64,000 nt of DNA, taken from Symbiodinium natans. Lineage: Eukaryota > Sar > Dinophyceae > Suessiales > Symbiodiniaceae. The notes below the pieces were generated by a model. The model saw nothing but the letters and a program-made list of their open reading frames with translations. It made no database searches and was not told where the DNA came from. The position numbers and the translations under genes are program-made. This document shows, piece by piece, positions 30,948 to 43,100 of this stretch (its first letter is position 1; each line of letters starts with the position of its first letter). The stretch is taken from contig CAJNDS010002739.1 of assembly GCA_905221605.1 (NCBI GenBank), forward strand, positions 110,600 to 174,599, given 5' to 3'.

Positions 30948-31652
30948 GGATGCCAGTGCAAGAAGGAAAAGACGTTCAAGTTCAAGTGCACCTTGATTTC
31001 TTCAGCGTACGCTCTGCTTAGAAATGGCTCGGGAATCCCACATAGTATCCATGCCGTGCCCACGCCCAGCACATCCGGCAGAGAATACCGCCAAGTATCC
31101 CTGGCGTGCCTCCGACAATCCTCCAACGTGTCCTTGCACCACTTTCCAGACACCCCGCAAAGCCCGGAGTGCCCCACCAGAGAGTCCTGCAGAGAATGGT
31201 GCGCAGAATCCAACGGACAGAACATCCATAGAGTCGCCTGCAACCCCAGAATCCGATGGAGTGCCCAAAGACCCCCACAGGATGTCCCCACCAGTGTTGA
31301 CAATGCCAGACGATCCTTACGTTGCCCACAAAATGGCTCAGTTTTAGGGTGGAATGTTGGAAATGCAACACTCGCGCTTTATTTTGAGAGGGTGCATCTC
31401 AATGTTGTGCATGTGCTTGTGAAAGAAGGGGCTGTGATCTAAGTTTACCGCTGCTGTTCAGGCATTATCCTGGCGACCACGCTGCCCAGCACTTGACGAA
31501 CGAACAAGAGCCATTGTTCCGACACGGAGTGCTGGAGAATCTGGGTGCCAAGCAGGGGATCCCCATGTGGATACTTGGCTGCCCAAAGCCCGACATGCAT
31601 TGGAGAACACATAAGACCCAGCTACCCGAGGTCCCAGAGAATCTGACTTAGG
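30948..31652. other. No recognisable gene
   Basis: Long plus-strand frames with Pro/Ser/Glu-rich low-complexity reading. Nothing that I can assign. Immediately upstream of the PAF-acetylhydrolase-like gene; earlier exons of that gene could be hidden here. Confidence 0.35.
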
Positions 31653-33757
31653 ATGTTGCAATCCCTCTTCAAGTATAGCATGCAGCACGATCCGCCCGTT
31701 GCACCATCGACAGCTTCAAAATGGCCAGTGGTCCTCTTCAGCAGCGGCATTTTCGGCAGCTGCGAGATGTACACTCAATTCTGCAGGGATTTGGCATCTT
31801 TCGGAATGATTGTCTTTGCCATGGAGCATGAGGAGAGCTCCTAAAGCTTGAGATGATGTATCAAAGGCTGAAGAGTTCTCCACTGTTCCTACAATTTTTT
31901 GAATGTCATCCCGGTGCATCCTCAGATCTTAGCTCGCTTTTGCGCACAGTTTAACGTGCGTTAGTGTATTTCGGGTTGTTTTTTTTCAGGACGGCAGCGG
32001 TATCTATGCTTCAGACTCCAACGGCCAAGTCATTCCCTACCTTGATCCGCCCAGCGGTGCCGACATCCAAAGCTTTCGCGAGCCGAATCTGCAACAGCGG
32101 ACGAAGGAGATCGCCGAGATGGCCCAGGCGCTGCAAGCGCTGCAGCAAGCGACGCCGGAGAGTGGGACACCCTTGGCACAGGCGAGGGGGGCAGACTCAT
32201 CCTCATGCATGTTGCTCATGCTTAGACGTTCGTGGACTTGGTGGATCTGGGGTATGTGGCATGACATGGGTTTTACAGCCCTGAATCTATTGGGGCTTTG
32301 TGGTCCGGGTTGCTGGGTGGGGAAGGCCCTGCCTCTGATGAGCACCTGCTCACCTTTGGTCCTTTCTGCCGCTGCCTTGTTTTGTTTCGTCCGGTGTTTC
32401 GGCATCCCCTTCCTCTCATGCGTCAGCCCTACTTCACACGCCCTGGGCTGGGGTGCGAAGTGGCCACGTCCTGAAGTTTAGGGTCGTGGTCAGTTTAAGT
32501 TTCGAAACGTATCTGTGAGGACCAACAACGAACAGCGAAGTGTAAGACTTGGAGGGTTCCAAAGAATCTTCCAGTTTGCCCGCAAACCCTCAAAACCGGG
32601 CTAGTGTCACATTATGAGGTCCTGCAACAAGCTGACCCTGCTCGCATGGCTTTGGTTGGACACTCCTTGGGGGCAGCTGGGGTTGTGAGATACCTTCGCA
32701 CAACCTCAGAGCAGGGAGAAGCTTGCCCCTTTAAGTTCGCGATGTTCATGGACCTCTGGCCAGAGTCTTGGATCAGAATAAGAACGCCGCAGCATGCTTT
32801 TTAGCTAGAACTTTTTCAAGGGCAAGCCGAAGTGGAAGAGCCAATTGGAGAAGATGATAACGCTACTTTGCAGGGCATGATGATTTGTTCATTGCGGTTC
32901 ACTACAGCTTACGGGCCTACAGATACGCTAAGGCCTAAACCCCCAAGACTCAAGACCCTAAGACCCTAAACCCCCAAACCCTAAAGCTTAGACATCAAAG
33001 ACTATTTGGAGGAGCCGCTGAAGCAGGAGGACTTGGCCTTCGCCCCTCAGGTGGATTTCGCCATGATCCTTTCAGGGGAGTGGATGACATTTTCTTCCTT
33101 CCTCTCAGGCACCTGCAGCTTGAAAAGTCTCTCCGCCTAGCAGGCCTCAGGAAACTAGAATATGATACTAATGTGAATCATAATAATAATAATCATAATC
33201 AAACAACAATCAGAATAATAAACGTGAATCTAACCATGTTGTGGAATTTCTCGCCTTTCGTAGGCAACCTCCAGATCATCTCCAATAGCTCCAACGCCAC
33301 TGCGCAGTGCCGAGCCGCACTGCAAGTTCCTGGCACGTCGCACCAGTGGATTTCTGAGACGCAGATGATCGCACCCTTCTGGGTCCTCAGGAGGATCGGG
33401 TGCTTGGGGGTGGGGCAAAATATGGCAAAATGCAATTGCGGCATTGTCCACGACTGGTCCACGACTCCACGATAAGGCGTCAATCTGTGAATTGATTATG
33501 ACAATCATATCGGATAACATGTTAATGTGTATACATCTATATAGTATATATATATATATATGTATATGTGTATATATGCATGTACGTACTTGAAAAGCGT
33601 TCCCTTATTGTTGTTGATCCATTCCTCTGTCTTCAAGAGGTCAGGCCTCATGGGCAGCGGCGATTGGCTTCGCTGCTACGCGGCAACGGCCCAGGCTTCA
33701 GGGCAACTGCTGGTGAGCGCTCTGGGAGGTAAAGAACATCAAGACTTGGAGCCTTAG
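31653..33757 (+). CDS. Platelet-activating-factor acetylhydrolase-like lipase, spliced
   Basis: Serine esterase of the PAF-AH (group VII phospholipase A2) family, which removes short acyl groups from phospholipids. Deduced exons: 31653-31832 (ATG; KWPVVLFSSGIFG, CRDLASFGMIVFAMEHE), 31990-~32178 (DGSGIYASD, PYLDPPSG, SFREPNLQQRTKEIAEM), 32619-~32770 (PARMALVGHSLGAAG with the GxSxG nucleophile), a less certain exon near 32990-33085 (VDFAMILSGEW), 33264-~33409 (VPGTSHQWISETQMIAP with the triad His) and 33640-33757 (GSGDWLRCYAATAQ, stop). Exons 1 and 2 join to EHEDGSG, matching the family's EHRDGSA. The first intron starts GA (gagagc) and ends ttttttcag|g, and the second starts GC (gcgagg). I see no frame break. 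The uncertain parts are the middle exon borders and possible upstream exons. Confidence 0.65.
32934..32990. repeat. CCCTAAA-like tract inside a PAF-AH-like intron
   Basis: Degenerate cctaaacccc/ccctaagaccctaaac words lying between putative exons 3 and 4 of the PAF-AH-like gene. Confidence 0.7.
33543..33580. repeat. (TA)n microsatellite
   Basis: tatatatata run within the last putative intron of the PAF-AH-like gene. Confidence 0.8.
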
Positions 33758-33803
33758 CACTGATTTTCACATGTTTTTCGGATCAGAGTTCCCTCGCTGG
33801 CTA

Positions 33804-33875
33804 CCCTAAACCCTGAACCCTAAACCCTAAACCCTATAAACCCTATAAACCCTATAAACCCTAGAAACCCCAAAA
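33804..33875. repeat. Interstitial CCCTAAA / CCCTATAAA tract
   Basis: ccctaaa units change over to ccctataaa units (three copies) and then ccctagaaa, showing stepwise decay of a telomere-like tract. Confidence 0.85.
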
Positions 33876-33928
33876 ATCCTACAGGAAATCCCGCGGAGGA
33901 TCCCTGGAGTGCTTGTAGGGTGGGGAGG

Positions 33929-34204
33929 TTAACCTTGTTCGTCGCGCGTTACGGACCCATGAATGACTGCTACGGTAGGCAGTGTGCTTAGCCGCTTCTT
34001 CACAGCCCAGGAGAAGTTAGACCCAGATGTTCTGAAGAAGATTGACTCGTCTGAGCGAAACGTCTTGTAAGCGCTGTACTTGAGCCCCCAGCTCTCTTTG
34101 TCTACAATTACCCTCGCACCATTCTGCAAAGTCCATGTTGCAATGCTGCCTTTTGCCGCCTTAGCCTCGGCTTTGGCACGATTTTCCAGCTTCTGAACGG
34201 GCAC
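33929..34204 (-). CDS. Hypothetical small protein (91 aa), weak
   Basis: ATG-initiated frame with balanced composition: MPVQKLENRAKAEAKAAKG (amphipathic, Lys/Ala-rich), then ATWTLQNGARVIVDKE and SDESIFFRTSGSNFSW. No family recognised, and no introns or neighbours support it. Could be an exon or chance. Confidence 0.2.
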   Translation of the reverse strand: MPVQKLENRAKAEAKAAKGSIATWTLQNGARVIVDKESWGLKYSAYKTFRSDESIFFRTSGSNFSWAVKKRLSTLPTVAVIHGSVTRDEQG

Positions 34205-35102
34205 CGAAGGAGCACCTTCAGAGCGACTTGTGGATCAGCGTTTCCCCTCGCAGCGAGAGGTGAACAGCTCGAAAGAGGGAGCTAAGAGTCGTTTTCAACC
34301 CCCCTCTAGGGCCCTCAAGGGCGGGGGTTCATGCGTGAGTGGCAAAAGTATGGCAGGTCTGAGCATTGGTTGAAAGGCGTCGTAGATTGCATCGCTTCAG
34401 GTCTGGTTGTGGCAAGGGTCAAGTTTTACACATTGCAAACTGCCGCGGCATGTAGACTGTGCGCACCTCGATTTTTCGGCAACTCTTTGACGACAGATGC
34501 TAGATGAAGGTGGTGGCTGTTGTCCTTTGATGCAGGTCACCCTGTGCCCCCAAACCAAATAGTGATAGCCAGCGAGAGCAAGCAATAGTGTCGTGAGACG
34601 ATACCTAAAGAACGTGTTGAAGGAACTCGAAGCAGAGATGCTTGGCCTCAGCTAAGTCCTAGCGTGCGGGAGATGTTGGAGAGTCTTTCCGCACAGTTGC
34701 AGCGTGCGGTCAGTCCTCTGCCTACTCGATATTGATACATGCCGTTGCTGTCTTCTTCGAGGCCGCTTGTGCAAAGCTCGAGCCCCACAAGTTGAAGCCT
34801 AAACTCTGCCACGCTTCAGGCCCCTACCTTTGTCCATTAGATTCCTGAAAGACTGAAATTGGGCAAAAGCATGCGCCACTTGTGTACTTCGCTCGGAAAT
34901 GCAGCCGGCGTATGGTCGACGTCATTGACTTGGAATCCCCGTGCGGGACTCAGTGAGTTCATCGTTGCGGAGACGGCATTGTAACGTTTTGGAGGCATGA
35001 CGTCATTCTCATAGAGGATGAAGAGGAGGTCAACGCTGCTGCCGGGGTGTTGTGTGTGAATGTGGCGACGCACACAGGCCACGTGGGACACACCCAGACA
35101 CG

Positions 35103-35272
35103 CTTTATATACATATATATATATATATGTATAAGTATACATATACATACAGATATAAATACATACATAAATGAATGCATAAATTTTCCTAATAAAAACA
35201 CAAATATTAACAATAACAATAATTAATCATAATCATAATTATATAGTTTAATATCATATAATAATATAATAA

Positions 35273-35325
<53 letters not shown>

Positions 35326-35330
35326 ATATA
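35103..35330. repeat. AT-rich block with (TA)n runs
   Basis: atatatatat at ~35107-35130, then a ~150-base A/T-only-like stretch and (TA)n at ~35270-35322, in contrast with the GC-rich surroundings. Confidence 0.85.
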
Positions 35331-36137
35331 TACACGCAGGTTTTATGGCGGCTGTGTGAAATGTGAATGGTGCCTTTTCAGCATGTCAGCAGCTACACGT
35401 ACGCAGACGTGTGGGAGTCATCATGTACGAAAAGGTGAGCAAATCATAATATCGGTGGTCTGATCCAATCGAGAGGTGCCCAGCAGCTCTTCGATTTTCT
35501 GCGACGGCGTGCAGTTTCCAGTGCTGTGGACGTGCGATTGCGGTACTTACCTCATTCACTGACATGAAGCATATGCCGGCAGCGGCCAAGTATGGCAAAA
35601 GCTCCTGTCTTCTGTGCATGTGAGGCCGGCCCGTGCGGCCGCTGCGTTGCGCCGCTTCGCCGTTTCGCAGGGCCTCGACTGGGAGTGGCGGCCGGCGCTG
35701 GCTGCATCAGGTACGCGTGCGGAAAGCGCTGTTGGAGCTCGCGGCATTTTAAAGTTTTTTTGGGCAGGATCCACAGGGGCTGAAGCAGCGGAGCGGGCAG
35801 CCGTCTTGGTGCGGCTGGTCACAGCTGCATGGAAGAGCAACAAAGGCGGAGGCTTGCGGCAGCCTGTGGCTTCTGTGGGGCAAGTCAGCAGTATGCCCTT
35901 TTGCTCTGCAAGTGCTTGCGTGCAAATGGCTCGCCACCGAACAGGCCGAAGGAATCCGCCATGCGTGCTCTTTGAGGGCGAGGCCCGCTGAGAATGAAGG
36001 TGCCGCAGGTGGACTGTTGCGTTTGAAGCACATAATTGTAAACGCTTGCGCGCGCCGCCTCGGCAGCCGGGCCGGCCGCAGGACAGGAAAGGAGGAAAGA
36101 GTGTTTCGCAAAAAAAGGGAGGAAGGGCAGGGGTTAA

Positions 36138-36300
36138 AGGGGGGGGGGGGGGTGGGGGGGGGTGGGGGGGGGTGGGGGGGGTGGGGGGGTGGGGGTGGGG
36201 TGGGGGGGTGGGGCGGGGGGGTGGGGGGGGGCGGGGGGGGTGGGTGGGGGGGGGGGTGGGGGGGGGGGGGGGGGGGGTGGGCGGGGGGGGGGGGGGGGTG
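36138..36300 (+). repeat. G-run array (G4-18 separated by single T or C)
   Basis: About 160 bases of G with scattered T and C. Strongly strand-asymmetric and able to form G-quadruplexes in principle. Confidence 0.9.
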
Positions 36301-37519
36301 GCGTCAGAAAATTTTGCATGGGGGAAGGGTTGGGTTAGGGGGAAGGAGGCCCGATCCGGGTCTGCTTGTTCCAGACGCTTCTCGGCAGGAAGCCGAGGCG
36401 AACATTTACAAAACATGTGTGTGGTGTTAGGTTTTAGCTGTTTCCGGGCTGTAGCAGTGCTTGACCACGCAAGTGCGCGCAAGAAACTTCTTGGGCACCT
36501 TGCTCAGGATTGGCACGGTTGTGCCGCGCGGCGGAGGCTTGCCGAAGAACTGCGGCAGAGAGGCCGCAAATTTTTCAGCAGCTCCTAACATGTTGCAGGT
36601 GCTTCCCATGTGCTCACGTCGCTCCGCCCTTCGCAATACACGTGTAGCCTTTTGTTTCAGAGCAGCCTGGCTTTGTAGGTGTTGCGCTTTGGCATGCCGG
36701 CAACGTGCTGGAGGAGAGATGTTGAGTGCAGATTGATTACCCTGCGGAACCATTACATCAACACCTTATATACCCTATAACACCCAAGGCCCCATACTTT
36801 AGAATCCTTTCAAGAAGGTAAAGGACCGGAGTATGTAACCTCCCTTAGAAACGATGTTTGCTTTCCAAAGGAAGAGAGGCTGTGTTGCCTCCATGTACTT
36901 TATTGTCTGCCCTTTTGTTTGACGTTGTGTGAAGGACGACGAGCAGCATTTGGAAGTCCCGCCTGAGTTCGTCGCAGCTGCTGCTAAGGCTGTCCAAGCC
37001 ACGCAGAGAAATAGAGACACTCAACACATCCTGCTCGTATAGCGCAGAGTAAGCTGTTGCAAAGGCTGTTTTGTCTCCGAGACTTTGGAATGTTTCTCCA
37101 AGAGGATGTTGACCTCTATGTGCGATGCTTTCCCCTTTCCCAGATTGTGGCCCCGCGGGCATCCTAGGGTTTAATCAAGGTCAAGATAGGTTTGCGTCTG
37201 CAGAAAATTTGTCTGGTGATTGATGGCGACCGAAAGGTCAGCGTGTCATCATCATAAAATTGCGATTGTGAGCTTCATTTAAACAAGATCGGTGGTTGGC
37301 ATCAAGTTGCCTGCGAAGTGCTAGTCGTGTTCGCTGCATGCGCTCCACACAGGCTGAAGCGAGTCAAGGGCTGAAGCGAATGACACAAGACTTTCAACTG
37401 GGATGGCAGCCGCCAGGTGGGACATTTTGACTGTTCTGGCGCGGACTCAGACTGTGTTGTCCAAGGGACGGTTAAGAGCTGGTCCTGAGAAGGACACTGC
37501 ATAGGTTCCAGGTTCCTTG

Positions 37520-40165
37520 CAACTCGACAAGCTGAGATTGAGCTTTTGAATCCTGATGGCCAGGCTTTCGCAGTTGACTTGGACTGTTGTGCTGTGGCCC
37601 CCATTCTTCTCTTCTTGGTGCACGCTACACTCAACGGCGCCGTCCTGTGATAGTTGGGTAAGGCGATATAGTTGCTGGTCCTTGCGTTCCTTGCGAGGGA
37701 CATTTGGAAAAGGATCGGAATGCTGGCCCTTGTGATGATGACAACAGAAATCCAACTCGGACCACGTGTGACGAGCTGACATTGAGCTTTTTAACCCTGA
37801 CGGTCAGGCTTTCGCAGCTGATTTGGATTGAGCTGTTGGGCCGTTTTTCCGTGGCCTCCTTTCTGATCTTCTTGTGTTGCGCGCTACACTCAATGGCGCC
37901 GTCCTGTGATAGTTGAGTAAGGCGATGTAGTTGCTGGTCCTTGCGTTCCTTGTGAGGGACATTTAGAAAAGGATCGGAATGCTGGCCTTTGTGATGATAA
38001 CAACAGAAATCCAACTCGGACCACGTGTGACGAGCTGACATTGAGCTTTTTAACCCTGACGGCCAGGCTTTCGCAGCTGATTTGGATTGAGCTGTTAGGC
38101 CCTTTTTCCGTGGCCTCCTTTCTGATCTTCTTGTGTTGCGCGCTACACTCAATGGCGCCGTCCTGTGATAGTTGAGTAAGGCGATGTAGTTGCTGGTCCT
38201 TGCGTTCCTTGCGAGGGACATTTGGAAAAGGATCGGAATGCTGGCCCTTGTGATGATGACAACAGAAATCCAACTCGGACCACGTGTGACGAGCTGACAT
38301 TGAGCTTTTTAACCCTGACGGCCAGGCTTTCGCAGCTGATTTGGATTGAGCTGCTAGGCCGTTTTTCCGTGGCCTCCGTTGTGATCACGAAAGCTAGCCT
38401 CTGAGGGCTAGCGGAGTATCTTACTTAAGCGAAGCATACAACCTGAAGGGTATACAGGGCCCCCGGAGGCTCCGCCACGAAACGCAGCAAACCCGGTCGA
38501 TTTCCGGTGGCGAAACACAGGTTTTGGGGAAACGGGCTGGCATTCATTTCTTTCGTTTCTTGGGTGCAAACGAACGCCGTTTTCTGTGGATCCCAGGCCA
38601 CAAAAAAGCCCCCCAAGAAAAGACTCAGAAGCCTTGATGTTGACTTGAGTCCGGCGTCCCTCAAAGCTGGATTGGACAGACTTCGCCTGGTGAGTGCAAC
38701 ATCTGTTGTGGTGTCATGCGTTTCAAAAACGAGCCCTCCGGAAGATGCTAAAACACCGCAGAGCAAAGCAACACACCAACACGGCCTGCTGCCTTTGCGT
38801 GTGCTTGTCCTGCTGCGCAGTTGATGCCATGATGACGGAAGCTCTTCCGTGGGGGTACCTTAACTAGCTTTCGTCCCAGGCCCTCACCCCCAAGTCTTCT
38901 TGTGTTTCGCGCTACACTCAATGGCGCCGTCCTGTGATAGTTGGGTAAGGCGATGTAGTTGCTGGTCCTTGCATTCCTTGCGAGGGACATTTGGAAAAAG
39001 GATCGGAATGCTGGCCTTTGTGATGATGACAACAGAAATCCAACTCGGACCACGTGTGACGAGCTGACATTGAGCTTTTTAACCCTGACGGCCAGGCTTT
39101 CGCAGCTGATTTGGATTGAGCTGTTAGGCCCTTTTTCCGTGGCCTCCGTTCTTGTGTTGCGGGCTACACGCAATGGCGCCGTTCTGTGATAGTTGGGTAA
39201 GGCGATGTAGTTGCTGGTCCTTGCGTTCCTTGCGAGGGACATTTGGAAAAGGATCGGAATGCTGGCCTTTGTGATGATGACAACAGAAATCCAACTCGGA
39301 ACACGTGTGACGAGCTGACATTGAGCTTTTTAACCCTGACGGCCAGGCTTTCGCAGCTGATTTGGATTGAGCTGTTAGGCCGTTTTTCCGTGGCCTCCGT
39401 TCTGATCTTCTTGTGTTCCGCGCTACACTCAATGGCGCCGTCTTGTGATAGTTGGGTAAGGCGATGTAGTTGCTGGTCCTTGCGTTCCTTGCGAGGGACA
39501 TTTGGAAAAGGATCGGAATGCTGGCCCTTGTGATGATGACAACAGAAATCCAACTCGGACCACGTGTGACGAGCTGACATTGAGCTTTTTAACCCTGACG
39601 GCCAGGCTTTCGCAGCTGATTTGGATTGAGCTGTTGGGCCGTTTTCCGTGGCCTCCGTTCTGATCTTCTTGTGTTGCGCGCTACACTCAATGGCGCTGTC
39701 CTGTGATAGTTGGGGCGTCCTTGCATTCCTTGCGAGGGACATTTGGAAAAGGATCGGAATGCTGGCCTTTGTGATGATGACAACAGAAATCCAACTCGGA
39801 CCACGCGTGACGAGCTGACATTGAGCTTTTTAACCCTGACGGCCAGGCTTTCGCAGCTGATTTGGATTGAGCTGTTAGGCCCTTTTTCTGTGGCCTCCGT
39901 TCTGATCTCCTTGTGTTCCGCGCTGCACTCAATGGCGCCGTCCTGTGGTAGTTGGGTAAGGCGATGTAGTTGCTGGTCCTTGCGTTCCTTGCGAGGGACA
40001 TTTGGAAAAGGATCGGAATGCTGGCCTTTGTGATGATGACAACAGAAATCCAACTCGGAACACGTGTGACGAGCTGACATTGAGCTTTTTAACCCTGACG
40101 GCCAAGCTTTCGCAGCTGATTCGGGTTGAGCTGTTGGACCGTTGTGCTGTGGCCCCCGTTCTCGT
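37520..40165. repeat. ~260-bp satellite, about nine copies, with one insertion
   Basis: The landmark catttggaaaaggatcggaa occurs near 37699, 37960, 38220, 38989, 39240, 39500, 39741 and 40000, giving spacings of ~240-261 bp apart from the interrupted step. Each unit also has ccaactcgga(c/a)cacg, attgagctttttaaccctg and the wobbling ttccgtggcctcc. First and last copies share gttgtgctgtggccccc, absent from internal copies. Minus-strand frames of up to ~199 codons recur in every unit, but the unit length is not a multiple of three, so they shift frame between copies; I treat them as non-genic. Confidence 0.9.
38387..38874. mobile_element. MITE-like insertion in the satellite
   Basis: A ~490-bp segment interrupts one satellite unit (expected ctccgttctgatcttcttgtg). 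It begins acgaaagctag and ends ctagctttcgt, an 11-bp perfect inverted repeat. About 20 extra bases follow before the satellite resumes, and no clear target duplication is seen. No coding capacity, so it would be non-autonomous. Confidence 0.5.
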
Positions 40166-43100
40166 AAACCGAATTCTCGTTGTTGCATGTGATTACGTGC
40201 GGGTCAGTTTCAATGATTCATTTTGCAAAGCATTGCAGCTGAGACCATTTGCAGCAAGCTGATACATCTAATCATCCGCCACTGACGTCCACCATGCCAG
40301 GATAACAGAAGATCCAGTTTTCACCCAGCTGTCTGTCCAGATTTGTGAAAGTCGGGTGTCACTGTCGACCTTCTTACATTGTTCAGCCTTTCACTGTGAC
40401 ATGAAACCTCCATGCTCAAAAATATGCAGTTCGGCCCTCATGCAGGCTGCGAAAGCCGCGGAAGCTGCAGCAGTGCCACGACCTGCACCAGTTCCCGAGC
40501 AGACATCCTGTCCCAAGGCCCGGAAGCCACATCTCGGAGTCCTTGGGTTCAAAATTTGAGGTTCAGAGTTCATAAGGCCTTGGTATGGGTACGACTCCTA
40601 CTAGGAGTCATGAGGAGTCCTCTTAATCCAGGACCCATGAACGAAGCCTCCTCTGGCAAGGTGCCAAAGTATCGCACATCTGGCAGCCGCAAGCGGGCCT
40701 CCAGTGTGCCCAACACCGTCTTCGAGGCGGGATTCAGGGATCGGATCTTCAGTGAGTGTGAGTGGGTCGGTGCTGAAAAGTGGTTCTGCGCCTTGGCATG
40801 CCTTGGCAGAAGGCGCTGGAAGAGGCCGCCGAACTCTTTGTTGGTCTCCGGCGTGCGCGCGCCGCACGCCTGCAGGCTGCAGGTGCTGAGGACCATTGCA
40901 GTGGGCCATATGCAGGTAGCACATAGTAGTGGCTTAGTGTGTATTGCAGCCCTCTGAGTCCTGCATGAGCTGTTTCGGAAGGGGCGGCCTTGGGCCTCGG
41001 GTTCACCGTAGCTCAAGCTACCATAAACACACCGAAGTGGGTAGGAGCCATACTTCCTGAAAGCTTTAACTGCTCTTTGTTTGGTGGGGTTGTGTGTCTT
41101 CAAGGACTCCTCCTGGCACAGAACGCTTTGCGAGACTTCAGCACTCAAAAAGGACAACAGATATCGTGTGTATATATATATATATATGTATAGTATACAT
41201 AGATATACATAGTATACAATATATATGTATATATGTATGTATATGTATATATAGAGTATATATGCTGCAGACTTGACAGGGCCTGTTGCCCCATTCTAGA
41301 ACTTTGGAAGGTGCGCTTGAATGCTTGTTGCATCCTGGCGTCACAGCTGCTTCCTGCTCTCGAGCGCAGGTTAGAAAGAACTCAACACCCATGACTCATG
41401 ACATCGCGGTTAGGTTTCTTAGGCTTTGATTTGGTTCCCACGTCAAGCGGCACTCTTTCCATGCTTTTCCATGTCTGGAACCAATACTAAGGAGGTACTT
41501 CACCACACCCGGCGGAGACAAAGTCCATGTATAGGAAGTGCAGTCGATAGGAAGTTCAATCGATAATTTCCGACGTCTGCAACATGCTGACAGTCAAGGA
41601 CCCTTCCCGATAAAGGTCCTTGCAATGCTGCAATCCTTACGTCAGGATCCTTCTTTGCCGTTGCAATTCCGGCCAAATGTCAGATGCTGGGCTCGTCGCG
41701 CTTCTAAAGCCTCCATCATGGCTGCGGAGAAGATTGCCACGGCCCTGGCACATGTGGCACAGACGCCGCAACGTGTAGGACGTTTGTTCTGCTGCTGTGG
41801 TCTGCTGACAGTCTATTGCAAATTAGCCCCAGAAGTGGCCCTTAAACAGGCCTCATGGGCCTTACAATCCGGTAGTATCCTTGCTCTGGGGACAAGAAGC
41901 CAAGACTGTAAGCCACCATCGAACACAAAACGGATGATTTGCTTTTGCAGGCGCCCCACCCTTCGCAAAGTGGCTGTCGCGCTGGCAGCAGCAGGCCGGG
42001 GGAGACTTGTCTTGACATCTCCCCCCCGGAGCTCAGCCACGGCTTGCCATGAAATGCGCGATGTCTTCGAAGAATTACGCACGCCTTGCAGCTCATATGA
42101 ATTGGTCGATCTTCTCGTTGCGCCGAAGCTTGCTTTTGCAAGGCCTCTCGGTGCTGGTGTGCCTTGGCACACAATTAGCCGCCCGTGCACGGCTTGACAC
42201 GCACAAGCTCCTTGATGCTCCTTGTTGGGTGCCTGGTTGCCGTTCCTGGTATGATCTCAAGGTACCGGAGGGTCCGAAGGGCGATCCTGATGAGCAGGCT
42301 CGTCAACGACCAGCTTGAGAGGCTGGAGCCTCCATACTTGTGCCCTTTACCCCCCGGTCTCCGAGAGTTGCTCTTTCCATCCTAGCGAACCCAAAATGAA
42401 GACACAGGATGGTGCACCCTGCTCAGAATTTGCTGGCTTCAACGCGGGACTTAGGTGGACCAGGAAAGGGCCAGCCAAGGAGCCGGTGGTCGAATGTGAG
42501 GCCTGCGGCACTTTTCAAAGAAGCTCCGTCTGTGTGTGACGCCGGTAGCTCTTGGGCCGTTGGGTATCCTTTTTCATTGCTTTTTGCCAAAAATCGGCAA
42601 GATCTATGCATCGTGGTGTGGAATGCAGGTTCCCGTCGAGCACGGAGCTACTGGCCAAGACGTAGACTTGGACGTGGTTGAGGCGTCAGTTGGGGAGCTC
42701 CATGCTGTGGGTTTGCTGCGTGTGCGGGCACCTCGCTCATTGAGGACTGCTAGAGCTTGATCCCAAAACTCTGCTCGAACCGCACCATCGAGCTAGACTT
42801 AGATGTAGGATGATGCTCAAAACTTTCATGGCCCTGTGGCAAGTTGGCACGTGTTGGCATAGGTACCAGTGGGCCTGGCGTTCGAATGCGAGCGCATCAG
42901 GCGCGGTGCACACGACTCAACGAAGCCGGTGCCGGTTGCCTTAGGACAAGGGGAAGTCCATGGTGGTTTACCCAGTATACCAGTTACCTTATGAACGGCA
43001 GATCAACCAGACATAAAGCTCAAGGGAAATTTCTGCCCAGCCTTCAAAGCTATCAAGGACTCGCGATGGGTAGACTTAGAGCCACGTCGGTCATTCTATT

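Larger units (their letters stand above)
34205..37519. other. Gene-poor interval rich in simple repeats
   Basis: No gene recognised. Contains TA-rich stretches at 35103-35330 and the G-rich tract at 36138-36300. Frames crossing the G tract encode only Gly or Pro runs and are artefacts. Confidence 0.45.

Noticed and set aside
35556-36588. Long frames on both strands with Pro or Gly runs
   Set aside because: Produced entirely by the G-run array; flanking residues show no family pattern.
37631-40188. Minus-strand frames of 125-199 codons (SLARNARTSNYIAL..., FCCHHHKGQHSDPF...)
   Set aside because: They recur in every ~260-bp satellite unit and change frame between units because the unit is not a multiple of three; no start context, motif or independent support.
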